64,000 nucleotides of DNA. It comes from Comamonas halotolerans. Lineage in GTDB: Bacteria > Pseudomonadota > Gammaproteobacteria > Burkholderiales > Burkholderiaceae_C. Below the pieces are notes generated by a model. The model was not told where the DNA came from. It ran no database searches and saw only the letters and a program-made list of their open reading frames with translations. The stretch is taken from assembly GCF_030162935.1 (NCBI RefSeq), contig NZ_JASAUZ010000034.1, forward strand, positions 1-64,000. The letters run 5' to 3'. This document shows, one piece after another, positions 18,117-26,381 of this stretch. How positions within the stretch are numbered: the first letter of the stretch is position 1; every line of letters begins with the position of its first letter. The translations under genes were made by a program, and so were the position numbers.

Positions 18117-19427
18117 ATGCCACTGACCTTCCATCGAGCGCGACAGCGCGCGCGTCAATTTAAAGAAACGCTCAAGTCTTTTCCATGGCGCAATACATTG
18201 CACACTCTGAAAATGCGCTTCGGAGAGGACCAGCTCGGCTTGACGGCCAGCAGTCTGACTTTCACCACATTGCTGGCGTTGGTGCCATTTTTTACAGTAT
18301 TGCTCTCGGTATTCACGGCTTTTCCGAGCTTTGGACGTTTGCAACAGACGCTGCAACGCTGGCTGGTGGAGAGTTTGATTCCTGTAGAGATTGCTGAGCA
18401 GGTGATGGACTATCTGATGCAATTTGCCAGCAAGGCGAGCCAGCTTGGTATCGTGGGTCTGGCCTTTTTGCTGCTTACGGTGGTGAGTCTGATTTTGACC
18501 ATGGACAAAACGCTCAATCACATCTGGCGTGTGCAGCGCATGCGTCCACTGGGTCAGCGGCTGTTGATTTACTGGGGTGTGATCACCTTTGGCCCTTTGC
18601 TGATGGGCCTGAGCATCGCCACCACCTCGTATGTGTTGTCTGCATCCCGAGGGTTGGTGGCTGGCTTGCCTGAAGGCTTGCAGATGGGCTTTAACTCTTT
18701 GGAGTTTTTGCTGCTGTCTGCAGCCATGGCTGCGCTCTATCACTTTGTGCCCAATACACCAGTCAAATGGCGGCATGCGTGGGCGGGGGGGCTGTTTGTT
18801 GCGGCTGGCATGGCATTGGCCAAGACTGTGCTGGGGCTGTATCTGTCGACGGTGCCTACGTACTCGGCCATTTACGGCACGTTCGCGACGCTGCCTATTT
18901 TGCTGATCTGGATTTACACCTGCTGGGTCATCTTTTTGCTGGGAGCCGTAGTTGCGGCGTATATGCCCAGTTTGTTGGTGGGTACGGGCCGTGACTTGCG
19001 CCGAACCGGCTGGAAGATGGAGCTGGCTTTAGAAACCATTGCCGCCCTGGAGCCGCTGCGCACGCAAGCGCAACGCGGCCTGCCTTCCATGGCGCTGGCC
19101 AAACGGTTGCGGGTGGATCGCTTGCAACTGGAGCCTGCGTTGAGCGCGTTGACCACTATTCGCTGGGTGGGGGCTATGCCTGATACAGGTACCGCTTACC
19201 TGGAAGAAGGGGAGCCACGTTATGTCTTGTTGGCAGACCCCGATCACACGCTGCTAGCGCCGTTGATTGAGCATATGTTGCTGACCCATACGCCAACTAC
19301 AGAGCAGCTGTGGCAAAGCGCAGGCTGGGAGCATTGTCTGTTGCGTGACGCCCTGCCAAAGCTGCCGGGCACAGAGTCCCCAGCGGGAGAAGACAGCACT
19401 GCTGCAAGTTTGAATGTACCGCGTTAA
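18117..19427 (+). CDS. YihY/UPF0761 family inner-membrane protein
   Basis: The 436-residue product has at least six membrane helices in its first 290 residues, with the family motif GLTASSLTFTTLLALVPFFTV near residue 40, DKTLNHIWRV near 140 and YGTFATLPILLIWIY near 255. The C-terminal 140 residues are soluble and look like a winged-helix extension. The family was once named RNase BN, but that activity belongs to another protein; the true role is unknown. The start at 18117 fits the family N-terminus (FPWRNTLHTLK); no clear binding site is present in the 21-bp divergent gap. Confidence 0.88.
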   Translation: MPLTFHRARQRARQFKETLKSFPWRNTLHTLKMRFGEDQLGLTASSLTFTTLLALVPFFTVLLSVFTAFPSFGRLQQTLQRWLVESLIPVEIAEQVMDYLMQFASKASQLGIVGLAFLLLTVVSLILTMDKTLNHIWRVQRMRPLGQRLLIYWGVITFGPLLMGLSIATTSYVLSASRGLVAGLPEGLQMGFNSLEFLLLSAAMAALYHFVPNTPVKWRHAWAGGLFVAAGMALAKTVLGLYLSTVPTYSAIYGTFATLPILLIWIYTCWVIFLLGAVVAAYMPSLLVGTGRDLRRTGWKMELALETIAALEPLRTQAQRGLPSMALAKRLRVDRLQLEPALSALTTIRWVGAMPDTGTAYLEEGEPRYVLLADPDHTLLAPLIEHMLLTHTPTTEQLWQSAGWEHCLLRDALPKLPGTESPAGEDSTAASLNVPR

Positions 19428-19729
19428 AATATTAATGTTTTAAGGTTTTTACCCTTGATAGGTAAGAACTTTATGCTTCTATTTTTGAAGGTTTGTGGCC
19501 TTGGTGAAGTGATTGCATTTTTGACAAATGCGGGCGCTTGCCAGGGCCATTGCATTTGGACGGCGTGAATCGTATTTTTGTGCAGTGACGGCAAAACGAA
19601 ATGTTCGTTGCAGCACTGCTGCAGATCGCCTTGGGTCCAGCCTTCGGACAAACTTCATATCTACCTACAAACATTGCCAGAGCATGGCTCTAGGCTGCGC
19701 TTTGGTGCATTTATTTCTGGTGATTGCTT
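19428..19729. promoter_or_regulatory. Upstream region of the acyl-CoA ligase gene with a short palindrome
   Basis: No gene is seen in these 302 bp. AACGAA (19595-19600) and TTCGTT (19604-19609) form a perfect inverted repeat around ATG, about 120 bp before the start of the acyl-CoA ligase gene. This is the size of site bound by TetR-type or similar dimeric repressors, but assignment as an operator is a guess. Confidence 0.35.
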
Positions 19730-21568
19730 ATGAGCGCATCTATCTCTCAGCCTTGGTTGCAACCTACCTTGGCCCACGCGCTGAACGCACGCGTGGCTGC
19801 TACTCCTGACCTACCTGCCTACCGAGAATTCGCGGGTAAGGATCAACCATGGAAACAGCTCAGTTGGCGAGAAGCAGGCGTACAAGTCAATCGTTTTTGC
19901 CGTGCTTTGCAGGGCAGTGATGTTGCGCATGGAGACCGGGTAGGAATTTGGCTACCCAATAGTGTGAATGCCATGTGCATGGATCAGGCGGCTTTGCAGA
20001 TGGGGGCAATTGCAGTGCCCGTGCATACCACGGACAACCCCGCCAGCATTGCCTACATTTTTGACAACGCCGAGATCAGTTTGCTGGTGGTGTCCACGCG
20101 AATCCAATGGGAGCGCTTGCAGGCTACGGAATACCCCATGGCCACACTGCGCACTGTCGTGGTCACGGAATGGGCAGAAAGTGCAGCGTCTGCAGTGGGG
20201 GGGCCTCGTATCATCTCACTGACAGACTGGTTGCAGGAGGGGGAGGCGTTGGCTGCTGTGCATGTACCTCCCTTGCCGCAAGCCAGTGATGTGGCTGCTA
20301 TCGTCTACACCTCGGGTACGACCGGCAAGCCCAAAGGCGTGATGTTGACGCACGCCAACGTGATGGCTGATGTGGGCGCATTTGTGGATCGGTTGCAGCC
20401 TGATGAGTGCGATCGGTTTTTGTCGTTCCTGCCACTTTCGCATACCTTCGAGCGTACCGTGGGTTACTACCTGGCGATTGCCTGTGGCGCCTGTACTTCT
20501 TATGCCCGCTCGGCTGCATTGCTGATGCAGGATATGCAGACAGAAAAGCCCTCCATCCTGGTGTGCGTGCCGCGCATTTATGAGCGGGCCCATGCCAAGG
20601 TGCTTGAGAAAGTTCTGGCAGGCTCGCAAGAAGAGCGTCAGGCTTACTTTGCTGCGGTGGAATGGGGTTGGGCCAACTTTTGTGCGCGGCAAGACATCAC
20701 AGATTTGCACAAACACGATGCATCGCTGATTGGTGCCCCCAAGCCTGCGGCATATGACACCATTGCCCAGCAAATTGCAGCACTGTTTGGTGGCTGCATT
20801 CGCATGGCAATCACTGGTGGCGCAGCCATTCCTCACAAAACAGCCAAAGACTTTTTGGCCCTCGATGTGCCCTTGCTGCAAGGCTATGGCATGACCGAGA
20901 CCACGCCGGTGATTTCAGTGGTCACTCTGGACAGCAACGATCCAGCCACAGTAGGCGCACCTTTGCCCTGTGTGGAGGTGCGCATTGGTGAGCAGCGTGA
21001 GTTGCAGGTGCGCGGTCCGATCGTGATGAGGGGCTACTGGAAGCGCCCTGAGGAAACTGCTGCGGCATTCACGGAAGACGGCTGGCTGCGCACCGGTGAC
21101 CAAGCTGAATTGGTGAAGGGGCGCATTCGTTTGATGGGCCGCTTGAAGGAAATCATTGTCACTTCCACCGGTGAAAAGATTTCTCCTGCGGATGTGGAGT
21201 TGTCACTGCTGGGCGATCCGCTGATTGAGCAGATCATGGTGTTGGGCGACCATCGCCCTTTCATAAGCGCGATAGCTGTGCTCAACGAAGAAAACTGGGG
21301 TTTGTTTGCTGCTGAAAATAGCTGGGATGCGAGCGACCCGGCAACGCTGCGCCAACCCATGGTGGTGCAGACCGTGCTCAGGCGCTTGCAGGCGCTGAGC
21401 ACAGACTTTCCCAGCTATGCACAGCCACGGGCATTGCTGTTGACCACAGAGCCTTGGAGTGTGGAAAACCAATTGCTCACTCCGACCATGAAGGTCAAGC
21501 GCAAACAGATCTTGGAGCGTTATGCCCTGGACATTGATACCTTGTATGGCAAGCGTCGTTCGGCATAG
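19730..21568 (+). CDS. Long-chain fatty acid--CoA ligase (AMP-forming, ANL superfamily)
   Basis: The 612-residue product activates a carboxylate as an acyl-adenylate and transfers it to coenzyme A. It has the AMP-binding P-loop YTSGTTGKPKGVMLTH near residue 195, the adenine-contact motif GYGMTETTPVIS near 385, DGWLRTGDQAE near 445 and GRLKEIIVTSTGEKISP near 465. The size and layout match bacterial long-chain ligases such as the FadD15 group. I start at ATG 19730; TTG 19724 is in frame but less likely. A terminator follows at 21592. Substrate chain length is inferred from family resemblance. Confidence 0.9.
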   Translation: MSASISQPWLQPTLAHALNARVAATPDLPAYREFAGKDQPWKQLSWREAGVQVNRFCRALQGSDVAHGDRVGIWLPNSVNAMCMDQAALQMGAIAVPVHTTDNPASIAYIFDNAEISLLVVSTRIQWERLQATEYPMATLRTVVVTEWAESAASAVGGPRIISLTDWLQEGEALAAVHVPPLPQASDVAAIVYTSGTTGKPKGVMLTHANVMADVGAFVDRLQPDECDRFLSFLPLSHTFERTVGYYLAIACGACTSYARSAALLMQDMQTEKPSILVCVPRIYERAHAKVLEKVLAGSQEERQAYFAAVEWGWANFCARQDITDLHKHDASLIGAPKPAAYDTIAQQIAALFGGCIRMAITGGAAIPHKTAKDFLALDVPLLQGYGMTETTPVISVVTLDSNDPATVGAPLPCVEVRIGEQRELQVRGPIVMRGYWKRPEETAAAFTEDGWLRTGDQAELVKGRIRLMGRLKEIIVTSTGEKISPADVELSLLGDPLIEQIMVLGDHRPFISAIAVLNEENWGLFAAENSWDASDPATLRQPMVVQTVLRRLQALSTDFPSYAQPRALLLTTEPWSVENQLLTPTMKVKRKQILERYALDIDTLYGKRRSA

Positions 21569-21589
21569 GGTCTGCTTCATAAGCGCGTA

Positions 21590-21617
21590 AAAACGGGTTG
21601 GTCAGCCCGTTTTTTTA
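21590..21617 (+). terminator. Terminator between convergent acyl-CoA ligase and MpaB-like genes
   Basis: The stem AACGGG (21592-21597) / CCCGTT (21606-21611) is flanked by A-run on the left and a run of seven T on the right, so it can act for the plus strand and probably also for the minus strand. Confidence 0.75.
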
Positions 21618-21638
21618 TACATAGAGTTTGCGTACTAT

Positions 21639-22493
21639 TTATCTTCTGCGCATTTGCATGCGTTGCCGAGCCTGTGCCGGGGGAAGCATGGGGAGTGGCC
21701 ATCGCTCGGCCAGCCAAGCCAAAGTGCGTACGAGCCGCAGTTGCCAAGGGCGCAGCGCCAAAGCTTGTAGCGGTGGCATCTCTCGCACTGGTGAGGGTGT
21801 GATGTGCACTGCGGCCTTGACCAGTAGCAACTGCAGGGGGCGCAGGGGGCCAGGTAGTATCGGACTGTGGCACATGATGTCGATAAATTCAGCCAGGATG
21901 GGATGGCCTTCCAGCGTGCTGCTGGTGTGCGCCAGCAATTGTTCCCATTGCTGCCAAGTGTTGGGCAAGCCATGGGCACCATACAGGCTCGCAGATGCTT
22001 GGCCCTCAGCAAAAGCCTGGTCTTTTTCATCCGGTGTCATGGGCCGGACAAAGCAGCTATAGGCTTGGGTGAAACCAAAAATGGCAGTGGCTTGTACCCA
22101 GTCGAGCAGTTCTTGGGTATTGGCGCTGTAGGCTTGCCCGTCCGGTGTTGTGCCGCGCACTTTTTCGTGCATGTGCACCACGTGTGCAATCATGGACTCT
22201 GCCTGCGCACGTGGCGCGTAAACGGTGACCATGGCGGCATAGCCAGTGCGGTGCAGGCGGCCCAGAGGGTCGCTGCGAAAGCTGCTGTGTTCCCACACCC
22301 CGGTGCGCACCCGCGGCTCGGCCAGCTCCAGAAGGACAGCACTCACACCACCAATAAACAGCGATACAGGGTTGGAGAAAATGCGCCATGAGACACCGTC
22401 GGCTGGAGCAAGTGCCGGGGCGTGGGCTGGTTGTGTGAAATCAATCGCAAGGCCGGGAGGCGCTTGCATCAAGCGTAAAAGGGCGCGCAGCAA
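21639..22493 (-). CDS. MpaB-like oxygenase family protein (DUF2236)
   Basis: The 284-residue product has the DUF2236 pattern: SLFIGGVSAVLLELAEPRVRTGVWEHSSF near residues 45-72, DPLGRLHRTGYAAMV, and HVVHMHEKVRGTTPDG near residue 105, which carries the conserved histidines thought to bind haem in the latex-clearing/MpaB group. The second half has WVQATAIFGFTQAYSCFV. Members oxidise diverse substrates; none can be assigned here. The start is TTG at 22493, with GGAG nine bases upstream and a stop codon further up; ATG at 22469 is the alternative. It is the last gene of a minus-strand run after the DUF962 gene. Confidence 0.8.
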   Translation of the reverse strand: MLRALLRLMQAPPGLAIDFTQPAHAPALAPADGVSWRIFSNPVSLFIGGVSAVLLELAEPRVRTGVWEHSSFRSDPLGRLHRTGYAAMVTVYAPRAQAESMIAHVVHMHEKVRGTTPDGQAYSANTQELLDWVQATAIFGFTQAYSCFVRPMTPDEKDQAFAEGQASASLYGAHGLPNTWQQWEQLLAHTSSTLEGHPILAEFIDIMCHSPILPGPLRPLQLLLVKAAVHITPSPVREMPPLQALALRPWQLRLVRTLAWLAERWPLPMLPPAQARQRMQMRRR

Positions 22494-22567
22494 ATGGCGA
22501 TACTCCGAATGGGCGAACGCCTAATATGCCGGTTTCGCGCATGAGCTGTCCGTAGGCGCAAGCCGCG

Positions 22568-22897
22568 TTACAGGCGGATGCGCCCCCGCCAGATATCGGC
22601 ATACATTCTCCAGTCACCCATAAAGCTGTAGAGCGGGCGTTTGAAGCTGGCGGGCTTGTTGTGCTCGAAGGCAAAGTGACCGATCCAGGCCAGTGCATAA
22701 CCCAAAAAGAGGCCGAGCACAATAAACCAAGGCTGGCGCAGCCACAGTGCCAGCACCAGACAGAGCAAACCAAGGGTGCTGCCTGCAAAGTGCAGGCGAC
22801 GACAAATTCGGTTGCTGTGTTCGCTCAGATAAAACGGATAGAACTCGGTAAAGCTGGTGAATGCCTTGGCATCAACCGGTGTTGTAGTGCTGGACAT
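22568..22897 (-). CDS. Mpo1-like membrane protein (DUF962)
   Basis: The 109-residue product has two predicted membrane helices (about residues 36-52 and 56-72) and the family pattern FTEFYPFYLSEHSNRICRRLHF, GHFAFEHNKPASF and FMGDWRMYADI. Yeast Mpo1 of this family is an iron-dependent dioxygenase that shortens 2-hydroxy fatty acids; the His residues of HSNR, LHFAG, GHFAFEH fit such metal ligands. Whether the bacterial protein has this activity is unknown. I start at ATG 22897 because GGAGG lies six bases upstream. The MpaB-like gene follows after 74 bp. Confidence 0.85.
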   Translation of the reverse strand: MSSTTTPVDAKAFTSFTEFYPFYLSEHSNRICRRLHFAGSTLGLLCLVLALWLRQPWFIVLGLFLGYALAWIGHFAFEHNKPASFKRPLYSFMGDWRMYADIWRGRIRL

Positions 22898-22971
22898 GCA
22901 GGCCTCCATCTTTCGAGTGGACGAGTCCACATACTTATAGAGACAATGGGTGTTCATGTCTCGCGGCAGTG

Positions 22972-23001
22972 CAATAAAGAAAAGCCCTGCAAAGCAGGGC
23001 T
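22972..23001 (-). terminator. Terminator of the alpha/beta hydrolase gene
   Basis: The perfect 8-bp stem AGCCCTGC (22983-22990) / GCAGGGCT (22994-23001) with a three-base loop is followed, on the minus strand, by TTTCTTTATTG. It lies 24 bp after the hydrolase stop. Confidence 0.85.
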
Positions 23002-23024
23002 GGATTGCTCAACAGGATTGGCAA

Positions 23025-23834
23025 TTAACCGTTGAGGAAGTTGTACAGGGCAAACAGGGTTTCGTCGGGAGACTCCGTCATCTGGTTATGGCCCATGGGC
23101 AGCATTGCAAGCTGTACAGTTTTTCCCGCTGCCTTGGCTGTAGCGATCAAGCCTTGGGCTGCCTTGGGTGGTGTCATCTGGTCTTGCTGGCCCAGGGCAA
23201 ACAAGATCGGGCATTGCACTTGCGCAATGGCTTGCTCGCCGTTGGCGTATTGGTCGCAGGCGCTAAAGCCTGTGTGCAGCAAATTGGTGTTGCGATTGCT
23301 GGCCAGCACGCGTTGGCCCAGCGCCATGCCTGCTCCATATACCCAGCTGCCAGCCCCGTTGGGTGGAGAGAGCGTGGCGCGTGAGAAAGTGTTGATCATG
23401 GCGATGGCTTTGTCAGGCGTGCGCAGCGCGCTGTCCAGCAATGCTGGCGAAACCTTCATGGGAAAGGCGGTGCCCACCAAACCCAGGTGGGTGATGCGTG
23501 AGCCCAGTTGTGCCGCAGCTTGCAGGGCAATAAGACTGCCCCAGCTGTGCCCGATCAGCGCGGCTTTTTCCAGGCCTGCTGCATCCATCAAATGTTCGAT
23601 AAAGGTGGCTGCTGCTTCGACCGACGTGGGAGCATCGCCTTCACTGCGGCAGTGGCCAGGCAGATCAATGGCCAGCACATTCCAGCCGTGGTTGGCCAGA
23701 TAACGGCTTTGCAATGCCCAGACGCTGTGATCGCACAGGACACCATGAATCAGGATGACAGTGGGTTGATTCGTATCGAATTGCTTTCCGCCGGTGTAAG
23801 CGTAAATGTTTACACCTTGCACGTTAATTTGCAT
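23025..23834 (-). CDS. Alpha/beta hydrolase
   Basis: The 269-residue product is an alpha/beta-hydrolase-fold enzyme. It has the oxyanion segment ILIHGVLCDHSVW near residue 30, the nucleophile elbow GHSWG with Ser97, an acid loop ALGQQDQMTPP near 220 and the catalytic His in MGHNQM near 250. The substrate, probably an ester or related compound, is unknown. I start at ATG 23834 with GGAGA just upstream; the longer frame adds 52 residues with no family resemblance. It is followed by a strong terminator, so the DUF962 gene downstream likely has separate expression. Confidence 0.88.
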   Translation of the reverse strand: MQINVQGVNIYAYTGGKQFDTNQPTVILIHGVLCDHSVWALQSRYLANHGWNVLAIDLPGHCRSEGDAPTSVEAAATFIEHLMDAAGLEKAALIGHSWGSLIALQAAAQLGSRITHLGLVGTAFPMKVSPALLDSALRTPDKAIAMINTFSRATLSPPNGAGSWVYGAGMALGQRVLASNRNTNLLHTGFSACDQYANGEQAIAQVQCPILFALGQQDQMTPPKAAQGLIATAKAAGKTVQLAMLPMGHNQMTESPDETLFALYNFLNG

Positions 23835-23866
23835 TGTTGTCTCCAAAAAAGTTGGATGGGCCTGTT

Positions 23867-24289
23867 TTAGAAATCTGCAATGAGGCGTTTGCCCATCGTG
23901 ACTGTTTGATCTTCGATATAGCCGAGGTGGGTGTAGAAATCGAGTGCTTGTTGGTTGCCTGTGCGCACCTGCAAAGAGAGCTTGGGGCATCCAAGCCGCG
24001 CCAGGAGCTGTTCAGCCTGCTGCATCAGAGCGCGGGCCTGTCCCCGGCATTGGTGGCTGGGGTGTACTGCCAGATAGTTGACCCAGCCGCGGTGTCCGTC
24101 ATAGCCCACCATGATGGAAGCCATGACCTGCCCTGCAGCATCGCAACCCACCAAAAAAAGTTCGGGTGAGACACTGAGCTTTCGCTCTATGTCCTTATAG
24201 GGATTGTTCCAGCTGCGAGTCAGGTCGCAGTCGCTCCAGAGCTGCATCACGGTTTCGGTATCTGCCAGCGCAAAGCAGCGGACATCCAT
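23867..24289 (-). CDS. GNAT acetyltransferase of the YpeA type
   Basis: The 140-residue product is a single GNAT domain. It has SWNNPYKDIERKL near residue 25, a core MVGYDGHRGWVNYLAVHPSHQCRGQARALM (acetyl-CoA loop Q/R-x-x-G-x-A) around residues 60-90, GCPKLSLQVRTGN and a C-terminal FYTHLGY. The order and wording match E. coli YpeA. The acceptor is unknown. Its ATG overlaps the metY stop by 1 nt (TAATG), so translation is probably coupled. Confidence 0.85.
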   Translation of the reverse strand: MDVRCFALADTETVMQLWSDCDLTRSWNNPYKDIERKLSVSPELFLVGCDAAGQVMASIMVGYDGHRGWVNYLAVHPSHQCRGQARALMQQAEQLLARLGCPKLSLQVRTGNQQALDFYTHLGYIEDQTVTMGKRLIADF

Positions 24290-25587
24290 TACGCGGCCTT
24301 CTCGGCGGCTTTCAGTGCCCGTTTGAGATCGTCAATCAGGTCGTCGGCATCTTCCAGTCCAATCGACAAACGAATCGTGCCTTGTCCAATGCCGGCTTGT
24401 GCCAGTGCTTCATCGCTCATGCGGAAATGGGTGGTGCTGGCTGGGTGAATGACCAGAGAGCGGCAGTCCCCTACATTGGCCAGGTGGCTGAATACCTTGA
24501 GTGTCTCGATGAACTTTTTGCCTTGATTGCGGTTGCCAGCAATGTCAAAACTAAAGACGGAACCAGCGCCGCGTGGCAGCAGTTTTTGAGCCAACGCATG
24601 CGAAGTGTGGGTTTCCAGCATGGGGTGTCCAACACGGCTGACCAGCGGGTGGCTGGCCAGAAACTGCACCACTTTCTCGGTGTTCTTCATGTGCTTTTCC
24701 ATGCGCAGCGGCAGTGTCTCGATGCCTTGCAAAATCAGCCAGGCGCTGTGTGGGCTCATGCAGGCACCAAAGTCGCGCAGACCTTCGCGGCGCGCACGCA
24801 GCAAGAAGGCGCCGGTGGTGCTTTCCTCGGTGAACACCATGTTGTGAAAGCCGTCGTAAGGCTCGGTCAGCTCTGGAAATTTGCCGGACTTGTCCCAGTC
24901 GAACTTGCCGCCATCCACCACGATGCCACCAATCACCGTGCCGTGACCGGAGAGAAACTTGGTGGCTGAGTGGTAAACGATATCGGCGCCGTGCGCAAAG
25001 GGCTGGATCAGCCATGGAGAAGTGAGGGTGGAGTCCACCAGTAAAGGCACTCCGGCTTCATGCGCAATCGCAGAAACGGTGGGGATGTCCAGTACATCCA
25101 GGCCAGGGTTTCCGACGGTTTCGCCAAAGAAAAGCTTGGTGTTGGGCCGCACCGCAGCGCGCCAGCCGTCAATGTCTCCGGGCTGCACAAAGGTGGTTTC
25201 AATGCCGAAGCGGCGCAGCGTGTAGTGCAGCAGATTTTGTGAACCGCCATACAGCGCTGTGCTGGCCACGATGTGACTGCCAGCACCCATCAGCGTGGCA
25301 ATCGACAGGTGCAGCGCTGCCTGCCCGCTGGCTACTGCAATAGCGCCCACACCGTTTTCCAATGCACAGACGCGCTGCTCCAGCACGGCATTGGTGGGAT
25401 TGCTGATGCGACTGTAGACGTGGCCGGGGCGCTCAAGGTTGAACAGGCTTGCTGCGTGATCGCTGGATTCAAAGACGAACGATGTGGTTAGATGAATGGG
25501 CACGGCGCGTGCGCCTGTGGCTGGATCGGGTTGGGCGCCTGCGTGCAGGCTCAATGTGTCAAATCCAGGATCGCTGTAACCAGGCAT
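24289..25587 (-). CDS. metY: O-acetylhomoserine sulfhydrylase (Cys/Met metabolism PLP enzyme)
   Basis: The 432-residue product is a fold-type I PLP enzyme of the Cys/Met metabolism family. It starts FDTLSLHAGAQPDPATGARAVPIH, has SGQAALHLSIATL near residue 80, GNPGLDVLDI near 160, and the PLP lysine in YHSATKFLSGHGT near residue 210. This layout fits O-acetylhomoserine aminocarboxypropyltransferase, which makes homocysteine from O-acetylhomoserine and sulfide. A cystathionine gamma-lyase type activity cannot be excluded from sequence alone. ATG 25587 follows a GGAGA site. Confidence 0.9.
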   Translation of the reverse strand: MPGYSDPGFDTLSLHAGAQPDPATGARAVPIHLTTSFVFESSDHAASLFNLERPGHVYSRISNPTNAVLEQRVCALENGVGAIAVASGQAALHLSIATLMGAGSHIVASTALYGGSQNLLHYTLRRFGIETTFVQPGDIDGWRAAVRPNTKLFFGETVGNPGLDVLDIPTVSAIAHEAGVPLLVDSTLTSPWLIQPFAHGADIVYHSATKFLSGHGTVIGGIVVDGGKFDWDKSGKFPELTEPYDGFHNMVFTEESTTGAFLLRARREGLRDFGACMSPHSAWLILQGIETLPLRMEKHMKNTEKVVQFLASHPLVSRVGHPMLETHTSHALAQKLLPRGAGSVFSFDIAGNRNQGKKFIETLKVFSHLANVGDCRSLVIHPASTTHFRMSDEALAQAGIGQGTIRLSIGLEDADDLIDDLKRALKAAEKAA

Positions 25588-25919
25588 GCAATATCTCCAT
25601 CTTTTTTTGTGAATGGCGTGAATGCTGGCACAGAAGCGGACGTTGGTCTGCACTATTGGTGACGGCTTGCTAGGGACTTAGGCATTCAAAGTGCTTTGTT
25701 GTGCAATTGCAGGCACTGCTCGGCAGTCTTGTGCGGATGCTGTGGGGATGAAGATGCGCCTTTATGCGAGCAGGCAGGGCTGTTGATGTTGGGTATCACG
25801 CTGCTAGCTAAATGTTCGCTTAGTTGCGCACAAACGCCTGTACGCTTGCGTTGTGGGCTATATTTGTGTGACAGCCGCTGCATTGGGTAGCAGCGGCCTG
25901 ATTTTGGAGATATACCGAA
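25588..25919. promoter_or_regulatory. Divergent region between metY and the CBS-domain gene, with a leader hairpin
   Basis: No gene is visible in these 332 bp. Just before the CBS gene a perfect 8-bp stem GCCGCTGC (25874-25881) / GCAGCGGC (25890-25897) forms a hairpin with an eight-base loop, followed by CTGATTTT and then the GGAGA ribosome binding site. I see no SAM riboswitch-like pattern on the metY side. Confidence 0.5.
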
Positions 25920-26381
25920 ATGAAAGTGAGCGACATCCTGCTCCTCAAGGGCAACAGTTTGTATGTGGCGCAGGCCGATGATGCCTTAGCTGACGCTGTA
26001 GCGTTGATGGCTGAAAAGGACGTAGGCTCACTGGTCGTGATTGAGCACGATGATGTGGTGGGCATGCTGACTTTCCGAGAAGTGATTCAGGCCATCGCCA
26101 AAAACGGAGGCAACCTGGGCACGACGCGTGTGCGCTCGGTGATGGATGATGCGCCGCTGACATGCACATCAGAGACAGAGCTGGATGAAGTGCGTCGCAT
26201 GATCCTGGACCATCATGCGCGCTACATGCCGGTGATGGACAACCGCCAACTGACAGGTGTCGTGAGCTTGTACGATGTGGCCAAGGCAGTGGTGGATAGC
26301 CAAAACTTTGAAAACAAACTGCTTAAGGCTTATATCCGTGACTGGCCAGAATCGGAAGACAGTACCACGCAGCAAAGCTGA
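25920..26381 (+). CDS. Protein with paired CBS domains
   Basis: The 153-residue product is two CBS domains with little else: residues 1-70 (VSDILLLKG...LVVIEHDDVVGMLTFREVI) and 75-140 (VRSVMDDAPLTCTSETELDEVRRMILDHHARYMPVMDN). Paired CBS domains bind adenine nucleotides and sense energy state or act as regulatory modules. No catalytic partner domain is present, so it presumably regulates another protein or stands alone. ATG 25920 follows GGAGA at suitable distance. Confidence 0.88.
   Translation: MKVSDILLLKGNSLYVAQADDALADAVALMAEKDVGSLVVIEHDDVVGMLTFREVIQAIAKNGGNLGTTRVRSVMDDAPLTCTSETELDEVRRMILDHHARYMPVMDNRQLTGVVSLYDVAKAVVDSQNFENKLLKAYIRDWPESEDSTTQQS

Noticed and set aside
25588..25680. SAM or SAH riboswitch before metY
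   Set aside because: No recognisable core motif was found; the leader is short.
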